Source: Mycocentrospora acerina
Lineage: Eukaryota; Ascomycota; Dothideomycetes; Pleosporales
Reading direction: 5' to 3'
Assembly: GCA_022701365.1 (NCBI GenBank)
Contig: JAKUHH010000142.1
Coordinates: 102,278-166,277 of the forward strand
DNA length: 64,000 bases
Shown: one piece after another, positions 20,073 through 32,034 of the stretch
Numbering within the stretch: position 1 is the first letter of the stretch
Layout of the letters: the number at the start of each line of letters is the position of its first letter
The notes under the pieces: generated by a model
What the model was told of the DNA's origin: nothing
What the model saw: the letters and a program-made list of their open reading frames with translations, nothing else
Databases searched by the model: none
Program-made: the position numbers and the translations under genes

Positions 20073-21675
20073 TCAAACTTTCAATTCCCACTTTACATCC
20101 TTCATACCTTCCCTTCTGCTGATCTTAGCTCTCACCACCCTCAACGGTTTCGTCACAGCGAGCGGGAATCTTTTATCGTCCCGAGGCGGATTCCACTCCA
20201 CTTTTTGCGCCCCCTCAACAGGCAACAAATCAAATCCTGAGACCAATAACGCCGTCAGGCCCAAAATTTCCATTTGTGCAAAGTGTCTTCCGGGGCAGAG
20301 GCTCGTGCCTCCACCAAAGCCTCTAAAAGCCGCAGGATGTATTGCGTTTGCCTTTCCCTCAGGAACGCTGCCGTCAGCATTAGACTTCGAACCATTAATG
20401 CTGTGTACAAAGCGGCGCGGATTGAAGGATGAGGCGTCAGGACCCCATATTTCAGGATCGGAATGCAAAACGCCGCCCGCGATCTGTACGACGGTATTTT
20501 TCCGCAGGAGATATGTGTCTGCGAGAATCGTGTCCTCGAGGACAAAGCGCGCAGATGTCATCGGCGCAGTCATGCGCATGGACTCGCGATACACTGAACT
20601 CAGCACCGGGCACGAGTCTCTCAGCTTCGAAGCAGATATGATATTCGGTGCTGTAATAGCATTGGCATGTATTTCTTCGCGAAGCTGTGCCAGAAGGTCG
20701 GGGCTGTTAAATATGTTGTTTATCACCCAAAACAAGACAATTCCAGCGTTTGAGCTTATGGCGAAAGAAAAGCCCATTTCCAAACGACAGTGTTCTTCCA
20801 GGGAGATTCCTTCGTTCTCGTGTAATTTTTTCCTGTTTTGGAGCAATAGATGCGCTTGGTTTCCCTTTCCACTCTCATAGTATTCAACAAAGCCTTTGAC
20901 GCAGGCTTCCAGTCCATAGTAGGCTTTGCGAGCTGTGATCTTGGGCAAGACATTAGTCATATACGCTACAGCTCCGTTTTCCCAATCCCAAAACCCATCG
21001 ATCAACTCAGGGTGTAGATTGAATGGGTTCTCGGGTCCATAAAATGTTTGCATTGATGCTATTGTCAACCCTCTTGTGATGAAGTGGAACAAATCCGTTT
21101 CCAGACCGTCTTGGACATTATTCATTTGTTCACTGAACTGCTTGAACTGTATATTTGTGATCTCGAGTATGTTTTGAGGTCCCAGAGGCGGAGTTATGAC
21201 ATCATGTGATCTAGTCACCATTCGTACTCTTCCTTCCTGCTTAGCGGTAGGATCCTGAAGAATATGTTTGGTTTCAGCATTCAACCCAACCAGACGAGGA
21301 GTGACTTCGACTATCAGCTGGTCGAAGTCGAGAGTTGCTGCGGCACGCTGGACGGCCATGGCGAGTGTGGGGGATGTTACGACGTATGTACGACTGTTTA
21401 GCATGGGCAACGTGAATATTGGGTGTCTACAACTTTCACTGAATCACGTCGTTAGTGCGTTCAATGTGATTAATTGATTTTGGGAAGTACCTGATCCTTC
21501 GAAGGTACAACGGTCCCTCTGTAAGCATCCCAATAATATGTCCAAGCAGAGGTATTTTCGGATGAACAACTGGTGGCTCTCGTGGGTCTACTTCAATGCG
21601 CAAAAAGTTGGCTAGAAGAACCCCGACCGTTACCAGGAGGCCGATGGCTCCCACAATGATTGTTGAAACGCCCAT
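20073..21675 (-). CDS. Cytochrome P450 monooxygenase
   Basis: Two exons, complement of 20073-21438 and 21491-21675, 516 aa. ER-anchored haem-thiolate monooxygenase. N-terminal membrane anchor (IIVGAIGLLVTVGVLLANFL), then the proline hinge and PLLGHIIGML. The 52-nt intron has a CACTAAC branch and in-phase junction ..YLRRI(S)/ESCRHPIF. P450 signatures: an I-helix-like segment SSNAGIVLFWVINNIF lacking the usual acid-threonine pair, E347xxR350 (YRESMR), the PERF-equivalent FNPRRF, and the haem loop FGGGTSLCPGRHFA with Cys443 as iron ligand. The I-helix with an Asn and FWVI-type sequence resembles the CYP7/CYP8-like (7-alpha-hydroxylase/prostacyclin-synthase-like) branch common in fungi; the substrate is unknown. 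No PKS, NRPS or terpene gene is nearby, so there is no evidence for a metabolite cluster in this window. Confidence 0.93.
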
Positions 21676-22278
21676 GCTGACGATGCGCAGGTGATGATCA
21701 CAGAGACCGTTTGTGAAGAAATTGACTTCTCAATACGCATAGAGTGCCTCTGCTTGCTCGCATAAGGATGAAAGGAAGCAACGTTCTCTACTTTCAGTGA
21801 TGGGGAATTTGTGGTGGCACGTCTCACGACCCGACACGGGAACGTCGCCATTTGTTCGCCTTGTAATTTCTCCGTGCAGCGCGGATCCACCACTAGAGCT
21901 GACAGGCTGACCAACCCCCAGCCAATCTGAATATCACTTAGCCGCTATGCGGGCTGACATCGGAACAAAATCACTTCAGTTGGATTCTTGAGCTTTTATG
22001 AAGTTGGGTTGTCGTAGTTGCGTTTTGGGATGGAACTCGAGCTTTTACAGGGCCGCATCATCTAAGCACGGGCCGGGACATCCGGCCGGATTGGCTGGAG
22101 AGGCTGGGTTTGGTGCCCCAGCTCATCGTCTCCACTGTGACATCGTTGACACCATATGTTCGACTGTCAACAAAGGTGAGAATCTTCATCTGTGGTTTAC
22201 TTCTCAGCCTCCTTAATTATCATTATCATTATCGCGTCGTGTCACGTCGCTCGCTCTTGCCTCCTCTGTGCCTGCACT
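21676..22278. promoter_or_regulatory. Divergent intergenic region of P450 and AIM6-like genes
   Basis: About 600 bp between two divergent start codons; presumed to carry both promoters. No specific element identified and no extra gene seen. Confidence 0.45.
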
Positions 22279-23512
22279 ATGCGCTCCTTCGTTCTTATCC
22301 CACCCGCACTGCTTGCAGGGGCCGTCGCATCGTACATGCCGCCTAGTTCCGGCATCCTACAAAACATACTAGACAACACGGACAGGTCAGACAAATACCA
22401 TTATCCCACGGATTTTACTCGCGATCTCCTACCGGTAAGCTCTTCTCACCCGAAGCTTGCCGTTCAAAACTTACGCATAACCACAGAAACCTTTTCACAG
22501 TCACAATGATTATTGGCGAGAAAGGCCGTTTTGGACTGGCTTGTCCTATGGTGCAGTATCGACTGAAGCCGATGTGTGGCTGATCAATGGCACGCTTTAT
22601 GTAAGTTTTTTCATTGAAGCCATATCCGCTTGCCTAGCATAGTGCGTTACTCAGTGTGGAGTTCTACACAACGGCCCACCGAGCAAAGCCCAACGTTTTT
22701 TTTGGCATATACAAGAAGATCCATCTGCCCATTCTACCTTCGAAATGAAAGTCGCGGGCCCTGCGATGTATGGCATTTCTAAACCTGTTGTTATGGGCTA
22801 GTATTATAACTGTCCCCCACTCCCTAACAACGATCAGGTTGGTCATGAACCCGCTGCGCTCACCGAACATCGAACACTAGAGTCTCTCTACATTCAGCCT
22901 ATTCTTGATACGCTTCATCGTATGAACCCGGATACTCCCTTTGTCCAGCCTGGCGAACAGAATGGTGTCTTCGATACCTCCAGTGGGCAAACTCTTTACT
23001 TCTTCATTGATATCAAGACTGCAGCCGACGAAACCTGGCCTGCAGTCTTAGCAGCACTAGAGCCCCTTCGTAGCGGTGACTGGCTCTCAACTTATGACGG
23101 TAAATCCTTTTACTCAAATCCCGTAACTGTGATTGGAACGGGGAACACACAGTTGTCCGACGTACTAGAATACATGCCACGCGATGTATTCTTCGATGCA
23201 CCACTTGCGTCACTCAACGAGAAGAAATATGCCAACTTGACGGCCAACGAGTCGCCTATCGCGTCAACGAACTTTGCTTCTTCGTTTGGAGAATTGAGAA
23301 AACGGGAGTTCAATAATGAGAAGCTAGGTTTGCTGAGGAAGCAGCTTGATGCTGCGCATGAGAAGGGGATCAAGGCACGCTACTGGAATCAGCCCGCGTG
23401 GCCAACTGGCACAAGAAACTATGTTTGGAGACTTCTTTGGGATGAGGGTGTTGATTTCTTGAACGTGGATGATTTAAAGGGCGCAGCGGAGTTTTGGGAA
23501 GGAACTGGATAA
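22279..23512 (+). CDS. AIM6-family PLC-like phosphodiesterase
   Basis: Three exons, 22279-22434, 22487-22600 and 22838-23512, 314 aa. It belongs to the fungal AIM6 (altered inheritance of mitochondria 6) family, which has the TIM-barrel fold of PI-PLC/glycerophosphodiester phosphodiesterases; the substrate is not established. A hydrophobic N-terminus (MRSFVLIPPALLAGAVASY) may be a signal peptide. Catalytic-type motifs: KPFHSHNDYWRERP (His56, His58), STEADVWLINGTLYVGHEPA, spanning the second intron, and later GQTLYFFIDIKT. C-terminal strands ARYWNQPAWP and NYVWRLLWDEGVDFLNVDDL complete the barrel. All junctions are phase 0 and rebuild the family consensus exactly. Intron 2 (237 nt) is several times longer than its neighbours' introns and contains nothing recognisable. 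Slightly short compared with homologues but apparently complete. Confidence 0.88.
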
Positions 23513-23933
23513 GCATCTGCAGCTCCTAAATGAGAGCTACATTCTTTGCCACATCTAATGCAAAATGATTTCAACGGAATCCGCCTTTATTTTTCACTCA
23601 CATCATGATTTGGTTACACATACTCGTCGTATCAATATTTTGAAATGAGCTATTCGATCAACCTTTTTCATTCTCCGAACCTTTGTTAAAAGAAATGCCA
23701 GCCACACATTGTATAATCACTGACCAACTTCTGTGTAGAAAGGCATCGTTCAACAAATTTATCTAGCGCAGATACAACATCCCAGGAAATACGAGCTTCT
23801 TTGTGTTGTGGTTTAGTTCGTATTAGCCAACATTTTAGCGTAACTCAGCCTGATTTGAGATCCTGCATGGTGAATGCCATGTTTGATTTACCCTCTCTTC
23901 AGCAGGATTAACGACCGAAACACTACTTCTACC
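23513..23933. other. Intergenic between AIM6-like and membrane-protein genes
   Basis: AT-rich, no gene seen. Should hold the AIM6-like terminator and the promoter of the next plus-strand gene. Confidence 0.4.
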
Positions 23934-25896
23934 ATGGCGAGGCAGTCATACAACCAACGACAGACTGACATGCAAGAAATTCTTTTGGAGCGACTCAAGG
24001 GCACTTCGTCACCTCTCCTCTTTACGCCTGCGGATGTGTCACAAGGCTGGCCAACTGAACCAAAACGCATTCGAGTTTCTTTTTGCGTTGAAATCTGGAA
24101 TACTGCTGTTGATCTAGTTCTACTTCTGTTTTCGCTCACATTTTTTTCTTTCGCGTTGATAGTAAACAACTATGACCAGGCGCCAACAGGAGAGTACCCT
24201 CAAGCAACAAAGAGATTAGAACGTGCAGCTAAATACGTTTGTACACCTTGCAAAGTACACATTCGGCAACTAAAAGCTAATTCTGATTCAGGGCCCTACA
24301 GTGTTCCCGATCCTATTCGCTGCCGTTCTTGGCCGTGCGACACATGCTATCATGATTTGGCGTCTCGAGAAAGGGGAGGCTATCAGCATCCTTGATGTTC
24401 TTGCAGGTAGCACATCACTCACAAGTACCGTCACATCCCAAATTCAGCTCCGCCGCATAAGCGTCCTCGGTGTCATACTCATCTGTGTCTGGGCATTATC
24501 TCCAATCGGGGGACAAGGTACAATCAGACAAATGGCCATTCATGACAACTTTTCGACCAAGTCAGCTTTATATAACTACACTGTATCCAATGGAGACCTG
24601 CAACATTTACTTGTATCGAACAGAGCCTACTTTCTGCAGTTCATAGATGCGCTCTTTATAGCTGCAATCATTGCGCCACCGTCCATAAAAACCTCTTCCC
24701 ACGACCTCTGGGGAAACACAAAGATACCTGTTATTGAAACGTTTGAGAAATCATTTCCAAGAGAATCAGACAGCGATGGTTGGTTTGAAACGCTGGGAAA
24801 AGACATGGACTACGCATCTCTGATCGGGGTACCAATTTCTGGGGTCGATCACAATTTCATCAACCACAAATTTAGTATCGATACCGCCTACCTGCGCTTA
24901 GAATGTGATTCTGTTCTGAGAAATAACTGGACCACTTCCAATGGATATACGAATGCGACCGGCCCTAGTACATCCCTGACATAGTCAGAGAATGATAGAA
25001 GAAACAGGACTGAAGTTCCTCAATCCAACGTTGAGCCTTTCGTCTTCCTTTTTCGGTCCGCTTCGACAGAGAGATTACCTCGTTGTTCTATTACGACTAC
25101 TTATGTTGAAGCAGAGGTGCAATGCGGAAATTCCTTGACATGCCGCGTATCCAGAATCCGAAGATCTACAGGCCAACATCCTCCAGCCGCGTACACTCTG
25201 TTAGACCTCACCAGTGGATACATAGGTGGAAACTGGAGGGCATTATCTAACGGCATCCTAAATTCAATCGGCGGTCGTCCTAGCTCCATGTCACTATTCG
25301 ATAGTTACATTCAGTCGCCCCTGAACCCACTCAAAGTCAAGCAAAACACGAATGTCACTGACGAACAATACACAAAATATCTCGGCCAGCTCTTTAACTC
25401 ATATTGGGACTGTGCAAACAAAATGCACTCAACACCAGGGGGAGTTACAAACGATACAGCCTATTTCGATTCGAACATGACAGTAGATCCTGCTGATCGT
25501 CAGAGAGCGAGAGCTTTCTCAGTGAATGGTACAAAGGAAACCGTGACACCTGTTATTGTAGCTATCAAAGGCTGGGTCACTGCTCTAATCGTCGCCTCTT
25601 CAGTTCCCATAGTCGCCAGCCTCGTACCTCCACTTACTCGGTACTTCCTCGTTAGAGGTCCTGATCTCATGATGAACATTTCGAGTCTGGCAACAAGAAA
25701 CAACCCTTACATTCCCATTCCAACAAGTGGAACATACATGGATGCTTCAGAACGCTCCAGGCTCCTCAGAGATGTTAGAGTACGATTTGGAGACATGGAT
25801 TTTAGCGCGGAAACGGGAAGTCTAGCTCTCGGCGCTGTGGGTAGCTATAAATCGCGGCAAGTTGTTAGAGTACATAGGAAACGTCTGTACGACTGA
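23934..25896 (+). CDS. Multi-pass membrane protein of unknown function, interrupted by an in-frame TAG
   Basis: Exons 23934-24236 and 24292-25896 joined by a 55-nt intron (GTTTGT...TTCAG), phase 0, restoring ..LERAAKY/GPTVFPILFA.. The ATG at 23934 has an ACCATGG context and is preferred to 23874. It resembles a family of fungal integral membrane proteins of unknown function: TM1 LVLLLFSLTFFSFALIV, TM2 VFPILFAAVLG, TM3 ISVLGVILICVWALSPIGGQ, a large extracytoplasmic-type domain with several N-glycosylation sequons, a last TM ALIVASSVPIVASLV and a cytosolic tail. The reading frame is interrupted by TAG at 24982-24984; after it the same frame stays open for 303 codons and carries the rest of the protein. 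Without the stop it would be about 635 aa. This could be a young pseudogene, readthrough, an unrecognised intron of length divisible by three, or a sequencing error. Confidence 0.7.
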
Positions 25897-28130
25897 AGCA
25901 GCTGGTGAATTGAGTATTATTGTCATAGTCCAATTGCAGGATCGTTTGTGTTGACCGATCCAACTAAAATGGATGATGTATCTTACATAGATGAAGTAAA
26001 CGTGGTTCGAATTTGTGATATTGAAGTGGTCGAGTCTCAGAATGGATGTTTAACAGCGTCTTCAATAAACCTCATAGTGTTGCCCTGCGGAGAGTATTAT
26101 AAAAAGTAGATAGCATAGATAAAGCCTGCCAATTCTCTAATAGAACCTGGTTGCAATCTCAACGTAATTTTGTGTCTGGTTCTACCTGGGTCACACTGTT
26201 CAAAGGCAGCTGTTAAGTTCCTACTGCTCAGTCTTGTAGTAGTCTTTGCCAAACAGAGGCTTCATATAGTACATACTTACGTCGCAAGATTGAAGTTTCC
26301 TCTATCTTGTAAAACTCGCTAACAATATGGCTAGTCTTGCATGCGGCATAGCCTGTCTGATGTAAGAGCATTTGTATGTCGCGGTTATGAGGAGAACTAA
26401 GGTGTCATACTCAAAGGAGTACGCAACTACCTCTGTAATTCACTCCATGGAGCCTTAAATTGATGGTCTGTCGCAGCGAAGTCTCCATTAATGGTAGATC
26501 ACATGTAATTCTGAGCTGCAACATCGACCACCTAATGAACCAAAAATTTCTCATGGGCGAACTTGTTATTTAGTTGCGCAATTTATCATCATCTCTCTTG
26601 TAGCGAAGTACCCACCATAAACTTTCGAAAACTTCTTGAGATATTTCATGAAGGGCATTGTTGAGTCGATGACGTATTTTACAAATGCTGGTTAGACTCA
26701 TTCGCCGAAGAAATGATGGGTATATGTGCTGTGTCAAACTACAGTATTACACAATTTTTTTCTGATTCTTTATCGAAACTTTGACAAGAAAACCTTGTGG
26801 TAACGGCTTTGTTGTTCAAATCGGCTTCTGAATTCATGCATACATGTTTGGACGCATTAATACGTCAACATATCGACACGGCACGGCACATCATCCGGGA
26901 TCGCGTCACTCGCCGGCCGAGACAAGACTAAAGCAAATGTGACCAATCATTGCACAACGGCTAGAATGAGGTTTGAAGATGGTGGCTTTCGATCCCACCG
27001 TCTTACTTCCTTTTGGAAGGCGTATATCCTTGCACGATGTGCAGCGGCATAGCAGAAGTAAGGTCACTCCTGAATGGAAAGGGCGTAGCTTGGCAGTGAC
27101 CCTGCTCGACGCAGAGTATATTGGCAATTGAGAGGTTCCGCCTGGCAATAGCTGGCAGTTGTTACGTACCGTATATTTAGAGTGCATGGCAAAGGAAGTG
27201 CTACCCATCGGCCTGCGTGTGGAGTACACAAGGAGGCGCTCCTGTAGGGCGTGTTGTGCTGTTGTGTAACATTGGCGATAGTTCCCTGGCGGTATGAGGG
27301 AAGCTCAAGAAGAAGAGTGCTATGCGAGCATGTCCGATGCTCTGATTTCTGTGTGGTCTGTGCTTACAATGAGGGTCCTGAGATATGTTTGTCCAGGGTA
27401 GCTGTAGACCAGGGTGATCTCTCGTTTGCAGACCTGCTCATCTCGGTACGTTGATACGTGGGCGGCCCGGAATAGATACCGCAGCTGGGGAGATGACCTG
27501 CGTGTACCTACGTGCGAGATGTGCCGTCCTTGATGGTGAGAGTAGTAAACTTGATGTACTCGCCACAGATCGTTAAACAACAAATCAACCTCGGCGGACG
27601 ATCCACCGGTTTGGGAACAGACTAGTAGGCGCTGTTTTTTTTAACATCAGGAATAGTCGACATTGGAACGAACTGGTGAAGAGCTAAAATCTATCAACAC
27701 TAACTTAGTTGTTGGCGTACACGAAAATAATATGCTTTTCTTTTTGTTTGAACTGCAGCAGGGGTAGGCGAATCCATGTTAGAGATAAAAAGATCGATGA
27801 TATTGTGCAGGGGAATTTGGAAGAAAGGAGACGCTGTCTGTCGCACGGACACGGAATTTATGCAATGGATACCGCGGAGGCAGGAAAGAATAAACTAAGT
27901 TGTGAAAATTGAACCAAGCGCTAAGGCAATGATGGCGATAGTAAAGATGTGGAATTGTGAACACCCTCCTTCACTTTCTTGGACAGGATCGATAGCAAGA
28001 TCACGATCCTAGTGCCTTGGCACCATCTACCCCGCCCCCGCCTTCCTATCTCAGATGTTCCAAAAAAAATCTCGCGACGCGACACTGCTACCGCCTGCAT
28101 CAACACCACAAACGCCGATCAGGATTCACC
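25897..28130. other. 2.2 kb AT-rich region without genes
   Basis: No supportable gene or RNA on either strand. Frames near 26906-27229 (minus) and 27251-27454 (plus) have no recognisable features. No transposon ends or long repeats noticed. The last part should be the promoter of the YAR1-like gene. Confidence 0.5.
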
Positions 28131-28790
28131 ATGACGTCCCTAGATGAAGACACCATCGACGACATCCTCTACTTTGCGCGCGCAAACGAAGCCTCTGAGC
28201 TCTCCACCTTTCTCACAGAGATCGTCAAAACAACAAAGATATCCCAAGCCGACATACTATCCACGGCTGTAGACCCATACTCAAAGAATAGCGCTCTGCA
28301 TTACGCGGCTGCAAATGGACATGATGGTATTCTACTCTAATTTTCTATTTCGTAATGAAAGACACGGCTAATAATGATAACAGATATTATAAAAATACTC
28401 CTCTCCACCCCCTCGCCTCTTCTCAACTCAACAAACGAATCTGGAAACACACCATTACACTGGGCATCACTGAACGGTCATCTATCGAGTGTGAAGCTGC
28501 TCGTAGAAGCTGGCGCCGACGTGACGATTATTAATACCGCGGGGCATGATGCAGTGTTTGAGGCGGAGATCAATGATAAGAAGGAAGTCGTGGATTGGCT
28601 ACTTGGAGCGGTAGATGCACTGGAAAAGGGTATTGGTGGATCAGGAGATGGAGAAATAAGACTATCTGCAGGTAATGTTGAGGGGAGTGGAGAAATGGAT
28701 GTGGATGGAGACGACGAGAAAGATACCGAGGAGGTTAGGAAGGGGATGGAAGGCATGCATACAGGGAGTGGTGCTTCAAAAGATGGTTGA
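28131..28790 (+). CDS. YAR1: Ankyrin-repeat protein, YAR1 family
   Basis: Exons 28131-28326 and 28384-28790, 200 aa. In yeast Yar1 is the dedicated chaperone of ribosomal protein Rps3 and is needed for 40S biogenesis; this is the likely role by family. Start ATG at 28131 (CACCATGACG). The N-terminal acidic helix (MTSLDEDTIDDILYFARANE) is followed by ankyrin repeats: SKNSALHYAAANGHDDIIKI, GNTPLHWASLNGHLSSVKLL, then a third partial repeat DVTIINTAGHDAVFEAEIND. The C-terminal tail is acidic (DVDGDDEKDTEE), as expected for a partner of a basic ribosomal protein. The 57-nt intron falls inside the first repeat with perfect phase. The gene converges with the WW-domain gene downstream. Confidence 0.9.
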
Positions 28791-29344
28791 TTCGGACACA
28801 ATTACTGAAAAGAGACAAGATAGCTTGCGGACGTTTTTTCCTCTTTATTCTGGTCCTGTTACTGCTCGACCGTGATAGATGGACGCACACATCGTCTCTG
28901 AGGGCAAGGTCATCAATGCGGCGTACGAAGATCGATGAGAAAGTGACTGTGTCACTATGGAGGAGATGGTATTGGAGAAAGCTAGCATTTGCATTACTGT
29001 TGCAGTGCAGAAGGACTATGTTGGGTTGCCAATATGACCTAAGAGTAACGGTAACTCTGTTGCCAAGGCTATCACATATATCCAGAGTCGTGTTTGGTCG
29101 ACGAATAGACTGCCGAGCAGATCGTGCTCATATCGCAAGCATTAAAAAATATCAGAACAATTGAAAAACATATGTCGAGCGCAATTGTTCCCAGTTGGAA
29201 CCAAAGTCCAAAGGCTTACACCAGACTCTACCTTGAACGGCACACATGTGCTACCTATCCATACAACGATTATCCCTAGTTGTCATTAGTGGACGTATTG
29301 ACTGTACTATATTTTTCTTTTCCTTACCGCCCTCGTTCTAGTCT
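28791..29344. other. Shared 3' region of two convergent genes
   Basis: Between the YAR1 stop and the stop of the minus-strand WW-domain gene. No gene seen. Confidence 0.45.
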
Positions 29345-30237
29345 TCAGTCCCTCAGCCAAGCACGACGTTTCTCTTCTTTTTTGGCTTTGCGTTTCTCCG
29401 TGAAGGCTTTAAGCTCCTTCTTGGATAGGGCCTTGCTACGGCGCTCTGCCTTGAGACTGCGACCATCATGACTATTGGCAGCTGCATCAACGTCGAAGAA
29501 AGCTGTCATTTGTCGCTTGCTCTTGTTCTCGTCATTGTGCATCTCTGGACCCATGGTAGCCTGTTGAAACTTTCCGGTAAAACGATTGAAATGGGCTTTT
29601 GCAACATATTCCTGATTGGCACCTTGTACACTTCCAGCACTCGCAGCAGTGGCCTCTTCCTCCTCCTCTTCCGCCTCCTTGGCATAATCTGCATTGGGAT
29701 CGTAGCTGCCGTGAATTGCTGGGTTGTATCCTCCCCACTTGCGCTTCGGAGGTGAACTGGTACCGGGTGCACCAGAGCTTGTTGCCTGCATGGAAGCGCC
29801 TGCATATGAAGTCCTGTGTGAATCATATATTAGGCTAGGAAGAAGAAGAGAAGACGATAGTAGTTAGCAAACCTGTCGTACGATCCGTAGCTGTGGGTAG
29901 TGGCCGCCTCTGGCACACGTGGATTCTCCCATTGCGATCGCCCAGTGGTCTTGTTGTAGAAATAATACTGGTTCGCATTGGCATCCCACAGCGCTTCCCA
30001 GCCGTCGTCCTCTGCACTTGGAGGTTGCTCGTCTGGGAGCGGTGGTGCCTCCTCATCAGGCAATGGAGGGTCACTGGCAGCAACGGCGTCATCGCCTTCG
30101 TCGCTGACAGCACCCTCTTCCTCTGAAGAGGACACGCTGTCTTTGCGACTGTCCCCTAGACGGGCACCCTCATCGCGATGCGTATCTGCGGCGGCTGATG
30201 AAGGCGTGCGCGCCTGACCTTCGTCGGCAGCCATCAT
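29345..30237 (-). CDS. WW-domain protein, probable RNA-processing factor
   Basis: Two exons, complement of 29345-29813 and 29873-30237, 277 aa. N-terminal half is acidic and Ser/Pro-rich (SSSEEEGAVSDEGDD; PPLPDE repeats). A single WW domain follows, with both signature tryptophans and the central aromatic block: GWEALWDANANQYYFYNKTT...QWENP (about 80-105). After the 59-nt intron the C-terminal half has WGGYNPAIHGSYDPNADYAK, an acidic E-run, KAHFNRFTGKFQ, and a very basic end with SKALSKKELKAFTEKRKAKK. The WW plus the C-terminal K/R-rich block is a conserved fungal arrangement as I recall; WW domains bind proline-rich partners, and a splicing or transcription role is inference. The second in-frame ATG, immediately after the first, could also be used. 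Confidence 0.88.
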
Positions 30238-32034
30238 GATAATCTAGTGTAAATTTCTATGCGTTGTATATGTTAGAATCAATGCGATCTAAGAAGAAAG
30301 ATGTTGCTGCATGCACGCTGCCGCAAACAAGTGTTGTTGTGGTTGCGTCGAGGCTTGTCGCAAGAGGATCATCTCCAAAGGATCGCGGCGATCTGTCGAG
30401 CCTTGGCACTTTAACACCCACCAGCACGTGACTTGGCATCTCTTCTCACATGCCAGAAGACGGAGATGTCCTTGACTCGCGGAGAACACCTCGTTCGCAA
30501 CAGCTGGGATTTGTGCCCCGTCATTCCGCTCAACTGCCGTTGCGCCAAGTACCCTCGTGCTTGGGTCAGCACGATCCCAGAGAAAGCCCACATAAAGCGC
30601 GTTTGCCGTTTACCGTTTGCTAATCGGCGACACCACTCAGGCCATCTCAAATGCAGGCAATGCTGGAGCCGCATAGCGTCCCCTGTTTGAAACACAGAAA
30701 TATGGCAAGCTTGATCGCATAGAATCCGAGCGAAACGCATGGGTCCCCGGCATAGCTCGTACTGGCGTTAGGGGAACCGGCAAACACAGATCCGCTGTAA
30801 GAGTCGATATAGCTCATATCGCTCCGCCCCAACGGCTACTATCGTGGCACGGGGCTGCTCCGAGCTTAGATGCTGCCTATTGTGCTCGGTCCTTGTGAGC
30901 TTCCACACCATCGGCTTCAATTCCATGAAAACTGCTAGGACTGTAACGCTGGCACACAAGGGCACACAAGGGCACACAAGGGCCGACAATCCGAAGCCTT
31001 GCCAATGCACTGTCATCAACGACTCCTTTGCAACGATGCAGCATGGATAGCATCTACTAGCGAACAGATCGCGACATGCCCTGAAGCGAGGCCGGCACTA
31101 TGAAACTCAATTTTGTTGAACTTTATTGTTGGTTCTCGGTGCTGAGGCCCGGCTGAAGACGACCTTCGTGGCAGTTACGAGCATTGTACCCGCCACAATA
31201 AGCTGCATGATCGGCATTCAGCAGCGGGACAGCTTGCGGTTGGTTAAGCGGGGATTGGGGGCTGAAGAAGCATCCTCTCATCGACTGCACACTGCTCATC
31301 TTTGGGCACGGTACACATGTCTGCATCGGACTCTGGAAATCAAACGCGCTACGCACAAGGTTCCTCTCTGCCGCGCTGCAGCAGCCAATACTTGCAAGCT
31401 TAATCACCACCCTGGACCTGCATTTTTTCCAGGTCTCTGACGGTCAAGGACCTCACAACCATCACTACTAGCCCAGCCAATCCTTCAGGGGCCTTTTCCA
31501 GTCATTCGTCTCCTTTCACATTTGCTTCGCTGTTAACTCTTTTGTGCTTCTTTGTCACTGTTCTCACATTCAGGAACACTATCGGTTGTTCTCGTAATAG
31601 GTACCTGTCTAGCGTTTCTGGGTGTCAAGACGGCGTCTGCGCCGCACGCTGTGCTCGGTACAAGCATGTACGTCCTTTCCCGAATGTTCCTTGCCAACCT
31701 CTACATCCCCATGCGCACCTTGTTCTACCCTACTGCCTCAGCTGCCGTTTAGCAGCCGAAGGTATGGTGGCCTGATATCGACCTTGTATAAACTTGACCT
31801 TTTTAGAACCGTGCCGTCTTAATACCTTGCAGCATATGTATCATTGCATTCCATACGACTGCAATTGTGTCCGAAAGCTTTGATTGAAAGTCGATGCTTT
31901 GGTTAGCTTTGTTCAAGCTGGCGCGATACCCGAATTCTTGATGTGCTAAGCTTACAGTCTTTTGCTACTTTTCAACCCTTATGTGGTGTCGATTGCTCAA
32001 TCGATAAACATTGCTACTCACGCACGGCGCCGAT
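30238..32034. other. 1.8 kb intergenic region
   Basis: Upstream of both flanking genes (WW-domain gene to the left, Zn2Cys6 gene to the right), so it holds two promoters. Contains a 3x10-bp tandem repeat at 30951. Several frames of 60-110 codons were inspected; none shows recognisable sequence. Confidence 0.45.
30951..30980. repeat. Three perfect copies of a 10-bp tandem repeat
   Basis: GGCACACAAG repeated exactly three times, followed by a degenerate fourth start. Intergenic; no function suggested. Confidence 0.95.

Noticed and set aside
20073..23512. Possible secondary-metabolite cluster around the P450
   Set aside because: Neighbours are a small unknown protein, an AIM6-like phosphodiesterase and a membrane protein; no backbone synthase, methyltransferase or dedicated regulator is close.
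15382..28130. Transposon or RIP-mutated repeat island
   Set aside because: The stretch is gene-poor, but I saw no transposase or reverse-transcriptase fragments, no terminal repeats and no extreme AT content.
30411..31440. Several 80-110 codon frames upstream of the Zn2Cys6 gene
   Set aside because: Overlapping on both strands without any recognisable sequence; could not be joined into a plausible spliced gene.
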